A stretch of 64,000 nt of DNA from Ignavibacteriae bacterium HGW-Ignavibacteriae-1. GTDB lineage: Bacteria; Bacteroidota; Ignavibacteria; Kapaibacteriales; UBA2268. This document shows, one piece after another, positions 60,563 through 64,000 of the stretch. The first letter of the stretch is position 1, and every line of letters starts with the position of its first letter. The position numbers and the translations under genes are program-made. The notes beneath the pieces are model-generated. The model was given only the letters and a program-made list of their open reading frames with translations. It did not search any database and had not been told where the DNA came from. Location of the stretch: the NCBI GenBank assembly GCA_002839825.1, contig PGYU01000012.1:1-64000 (forward strand). Reading direction: 5' to 3'.

Positions 60563-62791
60563 ATGAATAATAGAATTGCAGAAATAACCAAGGGACTGAA
60601 TTCGGAGCAGGAGAAAGGCGTTACTTCCATGAATGGTCCGGTGATGATTGTGGCAGGTGCCGGAAGTGGCAAAACACGTGTGTTGACTCATAGGATTGCT
60701 TATTTGCTCGAGCACGATGTCTCGCCCGACAAAATTTTAGCCTTGACATTTACGAACAAAGCCGCTAAGGAGATGAAGGAACGGATTTCGTCGCTCGTCG
60801 CTCCACATCTTGCTGAAAGAGTTTGGGCGGGTACATTCCATTCGATTTTTGCCCGAATATTACGCCAAACAGCATCCAAAATCGGCTATACGAGCGACTT
60901 CACAATTTATGATACTGATGATTCGATGGGTGCGGTAAAGCGTGTGATGCAAAATCTTGGCATCTCCAACCAGCAAATCAGCCACCAAGTAGCACGTAAC
61001 GCAATTTCGAGCGCCAAGAATAAGATGGTTACTCGCAAGGAATACGCTCAGATGGCTACTTCGATTCAAGAAAAGCAATTGGCTTTGATTTACAACGAAT
61101 ACGAAAATTATTTGCAATTGAATAATTCGATGGATTTCGACGATTTGTTGATTAATTTAATCGTGCTGTTGCGCCAAGACCGCGAAGTGTTGGAACGATA
61201 CCAAAATCGTTTCAAATATATCTTGGTGGACGAGTACCAAGATACTAATCGCCCGCAATATATCGCAATCAAGCTGTTGGCAGAGGCTCACCAAAATATT
61301 TGCGTCGTCGGCGATGATGCTCAGAGCATTTATCGGTGGCGCGGTGCAGATATTCAAAATATTCTGCATTTCAAGAAGGATTATCCCTACTCGAAAATCA
61401 TCCGATTGGAGCAAAATTATCGCTCTACAAAAACAATTCTGGCAGCCGCAGACAGCATAATCAAGCGAAATAAGAATCAGATTCATAAGACTTTGTGGAC
61501 GGATAATCCCGAAGGCGAAAAAATAGACTTGCTCCGGTGCAACGATGATTTTGACGAAGCGATAAAAATCGCTACACGAGTGGATATGTTCAGCCGAAAC
61601 GGCTATTCGCTGAATGATATTGCCGTTTTGTACCGCACAAATGCCCAATCTATGGTGCTCGAAAATGCCCTGCGAAAGTCAAATATTCCATATATTATCG
61701 TAGGTGGAATCTCCTTTTACAAACGGAAAGAAATCAAAGATGTGTTGTCATATATTCGCTTGTTGGTCAATCCAAAGGACGACGAGGCATATTACCGCAT
61801 TATCAACGAGCCTCCACGCGGAATCGGTCAGACGACCTTGAAACACGTTCGGCATTTTTCGTCATCTAAGCAAATGTGCTTGAGCGATGCCTTCTCGCGA
61901 ATCACCGAGATTGGTGATTTGCAGCAAAGAGCAATTGTTGCTATTCGGGATTTCGAAGCATTTTTGAATGTTTATCGCGAAAAAATCGTGCACGAAGAAA
62001 ATCCTGCAAATGTAATTGCGGAATATATCGAAACGACGGGATTGCTCGAGATGTACAAGGAAATGAATACTGAGGAATCTTTAGACCGTTGGAATAATGT
62101 GCTGCAAATTCTATCGGATATTAAAAGCTTTTTCAAAACAAATCCTGAATTGACAATTGCGGATTATATTCAACAAATTTCGCTGATGTCGGACATTGAC
62201 GAGAAGGATTTGAAATCGGGAAGTTTGACTTTGATGACAGTGCACTCTGCAAAAGGTTTAGAGTACCCGATTGTATTCATTTCGGGTATGGAACGAGGGC
62301 TATTCCCATTGCAACGCCAAGACATGCATGAAGAAGAGGAAGAGGAGGAAAGACGTTTATTCTATGTTGGTGTGACTCGAGCCAAGGAAAGACTTTTATT
62401 GACATATGCTGACCGTAGAGCAAGATTTGGAGACGTTAGCGAGCAATCACCATCGAATTTTTTGAGGGAAATCAATCCCGATTTGATTAATCGTCCCGAA
62501 TATCGCAAACCTGCAACATCATTCACAGCACCGAAACCAAAGCTATTTGCCAAGAAAGAGGACACTTCGTTTGGAAATTTCAGTCAAATTCCCGAGCAAG
62601 ATTATTACTCACAAATAGAACCGGTTAATGTGTCGTTCAAAGTTGGCGATATAATCAAGCATCCGCACTTCGGTAAGGGCAAAATCATGCACCTTAACGG
62701 AGTTGGTAAGCAACTCAAAGCTGTAATCAAATTTGATTCAATCGGCAATAAAAACCTAATGCTGGAATATGCAAAATTGGAAAAAATCTAA
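60563..62791 (+). CDS. pcrA: UvrD/PcrA-type superfamily 1 DNA helicase
   Basis: The 742-residue enzyme unwinds DNA 3' to 5' in nucleotide excision and mismatch repair and removes recombination proteins. All SF1A motifs are visible: Walker A GAGSGKTRV, motif Ia LTFTNKAAKEM, motif II VDEYQDTN, motif III GDDAQSIYRWRGAD, motif IV EQNYRST, motif V TVHSAKGLEY and motif VI VGVTRAKERL. The C-terminus has the Tudor-like segment VGDIIKHPHFGKGKI typical of PcrA/UvrD. The ATG at 60563 is preferred over a TTG six bases before. Its 3' end overlaps the convergent TPR gene by four bases. Confidence 0.96.
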   Translation: MNNRIAEITKGLNSEQEKGVTSMNGPVMIVAGAGSGKTRVLTHRIAYLLEHDVSPDKILALTFTNKAAKEMKERISSLVAPHLAERVWAGTFHSIFARILRQTASKIGYTSDFTIYDTDDSMGAVKRVMQNLGISNQQISHQVARNAISSAKNKMVTRKEYAQMATSIQEKQLALIYNEYENYLQLNNSMDFDDLLINLIVLLRQDREVLERYQNRFKYILVDEYQDTNRPQYIAIKLLAEAHQNICVVGDDAQSIYRWRGADIQNILHFKKDYPYSKIIRLEQNYRSTKTILAAADSIIKRNKNQIHKTLWTDNPEGEKIDLLRCNDDFDEAIKIATRVDMFSRNGYSLNDIAVLYRTNAQSMVLENALRKSNIPYIIVGGISFYKRKEIKDVLSYIRLLVNPKDDEAYYRIINEPPRGIGQTTLKHVRHFSSSKQMCLSDAFSRITEIGDLQQRAIVAIRDFEAFLNVYREKIVHEENPANVIAEYIETTGLLEMYKEMNTEESLDRWNNVLQILSDIKSFFKTNPELTIADYIQQISLMSDIDEKDLKSGSLTLMTVHSAKGLEYPIVFISGMERGLFPLQRQDMHEEEEEEERRLFYVGVTRAKERLLLTYADRRARFGDVSEQSPSNFLREINPDLINRPEYRKPATSFTAPKPKLFAKKEDTSFGNFSQIPEQDYYSQIEPVNVSFKVGDIIKHPHFGKGKIMHLNGVGKQLKAVIKFDSIGNKNLMLEYAKLEKI

Positions 62792-64000
62792 TCCAATTTG
62801 TAATTTTCTCCGATTTTAATAGTCTGAAGAGCGCGGTCATATACTTTGCGGTAATATCCGAAAGTATCCTCAGGGGCTTGAAAATAGACGAAAATAAGAT
62901 TATCACCCCATGCTATAGCATACTCGTACATGTTAAATCTCAAATAGTTTTGGTCAGCTTGCACCGTCGAAAGGTTCAATAAGGTGCCATGTTGGTTCCA
63001 TTCTTGGTGACGTTGCCATTGAACAGTATATTCTTGCATATCCTCGTTGCTATAATCCAGACTTCCTTTCCAAAAATCGAGAATGTCTGATTCGCTCTTA
63101 ACCTCATATTTTGAACTCATGTCTTTCATAATCCCAACAGTCACACCTATTAGCATTGCTTCAGATTCGATTGAAATATCTTCAGGTGTGATGAAGAAAT
63201 TAATCATGCCTCCGCTTGTATCGGATTCGATTAGATTCCAGCCTTCGGGCAAATCCATGAAAAAGTCTTTTCCGGCATTCGAATAAGTAACAAATTTCAA
63301 ATCTTCAACGGGAGTATATTTTGCATATTTGATTTCTTCAGCTTTAGCTTTGTCAGCATCTGCATTTATCGAATCGCCCATAAAATGATGAATATAAGCC
63401 CTATTCATCAAAGCTTCTATATCGGTAGAGTCAAGTTCGATAGCTTTAGTCAAATCACTAATTGCTTTGGTTGGAGCACCATTTTTGAAATGTGAATTTC
63501 CCCGATTAAAGTAAATTTTGGAATTGATTAGACCAAGTTCCATTGTTTTATCATAATTTTCGACTGACTTTGCGTAATCGCCGAGATAGTAGTACAATCC
63601 TGCACGTTGCAGATATAGTTCGGGATTTTTCGGGTCAATTTTAACAGCTTGGTCAAAATCTACAATTGCTTTATCGAATTCGCCTTTAGATACGAGTGCA
63701 GAGCCTCTGTTTATATATGCTTGTGCAAATTTCGGGTCTAATTTGATTGCTACGCTAAAATCATCGAATGCCATATCAACATTACCCATATAACTATGGC
63801 ACAGACCTCTGTTATTGTGAGCATCGGGGTTTTTCTTGTCTTTATCAATCACCAAGTTAAAATCCGCAAGTGCTTTATCAAATTGGTTAAGGTATAAATA
63901 AGCCATACCGCGACGGTAGTAGATATCGGCATCTTGCTTGCCACCCTTCATTACTTCGGTGTAAAGCTCTAATGCTTTTTGGTAATCGCCATTAAACATG
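62788..64000 (-). CDS. TPR-repeat protein, 5' end outside the window
   Basis: At least 403 residues are visible, and the frame stays open at the window edge. Six or more tetratricopeptide repeats of 34 residues fill the first 220 residues (examples: ADIYYRRGMAYLYLNQFDKAL, AQAYINRGSALVSKGEFDKAI in parts). The last 180 residues are a separate domain (DFFMDLPEGWNL, ISIESEAMLIGVTVG, YAIAWGDNLIFVYFQAP), which resembles lipid-binding or SHOCT-free DUF1795-like stress domains, but I cannot name it. TPR units suggest protein binding. No signal peptide can be judged because the N-terminus is missing. Confidence 0.85.
   Translation of the reverse strand, partial: MFNGDYQKALELYTEVMKGGKQDADIYYRRGMAYLYLNQFDKALADFNLVIDKDKKNPDAHNNRGLCHSYMGNVDMAFDDFSVAIKLDPKFAQAYINRGSALVSKGEFDKAIVDFDQAVKIDPKNPELYLQRAGLYYYLGDYAKSVENYDKTMELGLINSKIYFNRGNSHFKNGAPTKAISDLTKAIELDSTDIEALMNRAYIHHFMGDSINADADKAKAEEIKYAKYTPVEDLKFVTYSNAGKDFFMDLPEGWNLIESDTSGGMINFFITPEDISIESEAMLIGVTVGIMKDMSSKYEVKSESDILDFWKGSLDYSNEDMQEYTVQWQRHQEWNQHGTLLNLSTVQADQNYLRFNMYEYAIAWGDNLIFVYFQAPEDTFGYYRKVYDRALQTIKIGENYKLD

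Overview
The window looks like a chromosomal segment of a moderately AT-rich, diderm bacterium of the Bacteroidota/Chlorobi (FCB) group. The evidence is type IX secretion (T9SS) C-terminal sorting domains on six proteins, a PorD/DUF4835-family protein, choice-of-anchor-D repeats, lipid A genes (lpxB, lpxK) and frequent TTG starts. A Kapabacteria- or Ignavibacteria-like lineage is my best guess from the mix of long choice-of-anchor-D proteins and abundant short palindromic repeats, but no marker in the window proves it. I saw no rRNA, tRNA, CRISPR array, prophage or intact transposase.

Layout. 1-10 kb: tail of a T9SS protein, an RluA-type pseudouridine synthase with folD, dnaE, a small membrane protein, an outer-membrane-type protein, then a lipid A block (lpxB, DUF374 acyltransferase-like, lpxK) and a C26 amidohydrolase lipoprotein. 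10-19 kb: envelope proteins (helix-hairpin-helix plus beta-barrel, a second barrel, PorD), an unusual barrel-SppA fusion, apaG and a chemoreceptor. 19-27 kb: an MsbA-like exporter, a Nudix hydrolase and the stress cluster DUF444 (YeaH/YhbH) - SpoVR - PrkA. 27-38 kb: an antitoxin-like small protein, a FG-GAP/ASPIC T9SS protein, a Ste24 protease, a Ca2+/Na+ exchanger, a stand-alone receiver, a 966-residue choice-of-anchor-D protein, queF-queD and mdh. 38-42.5 kb: a repeat-rich island with one orphan gene and a BNR/T9SS protein. 42.5-54.4 kb: rpsA, a Zn/Mn-type ABC uptake operon (binding protein, ATPase, two permeases), a SiaA/SiaB/SiaC-like phosphorelay with two PP2C phosphatases, and ettA. 54.4-60.5 kb: a second repeat-rich island with two more T9SS proteins. 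60.5-64 kb: pcrA/uvrD helicase and a TPR protein cut by the window edge.

How the genes work together. Lipid A synthesis and outer-membrane export define the envelope. The PrkA cluster and the SiaABC-like module are two independent phosphorylation-based signalling units. QueF/QueD belong to queuosine synthesis. The housekeeping stretches are compact, with 1-30 bp overlaps and overlapping convergent ends, while the two repeat islands hold several families of inverted repeats.

Most notable. Three T9SS genes (39.7-41.8, 54.8-57.5 and 57.6-60.0 kb) carry nearly identical sorting-domain DNA behind different passenger domains. Within that DNA, 26-30 bp palindromes are translated in frame at two surface-loop positions; the same palindrome class also occurs between genes. 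One of these genes seems to start at an ATA codon behind a good Shine-Dalgarno sequence.
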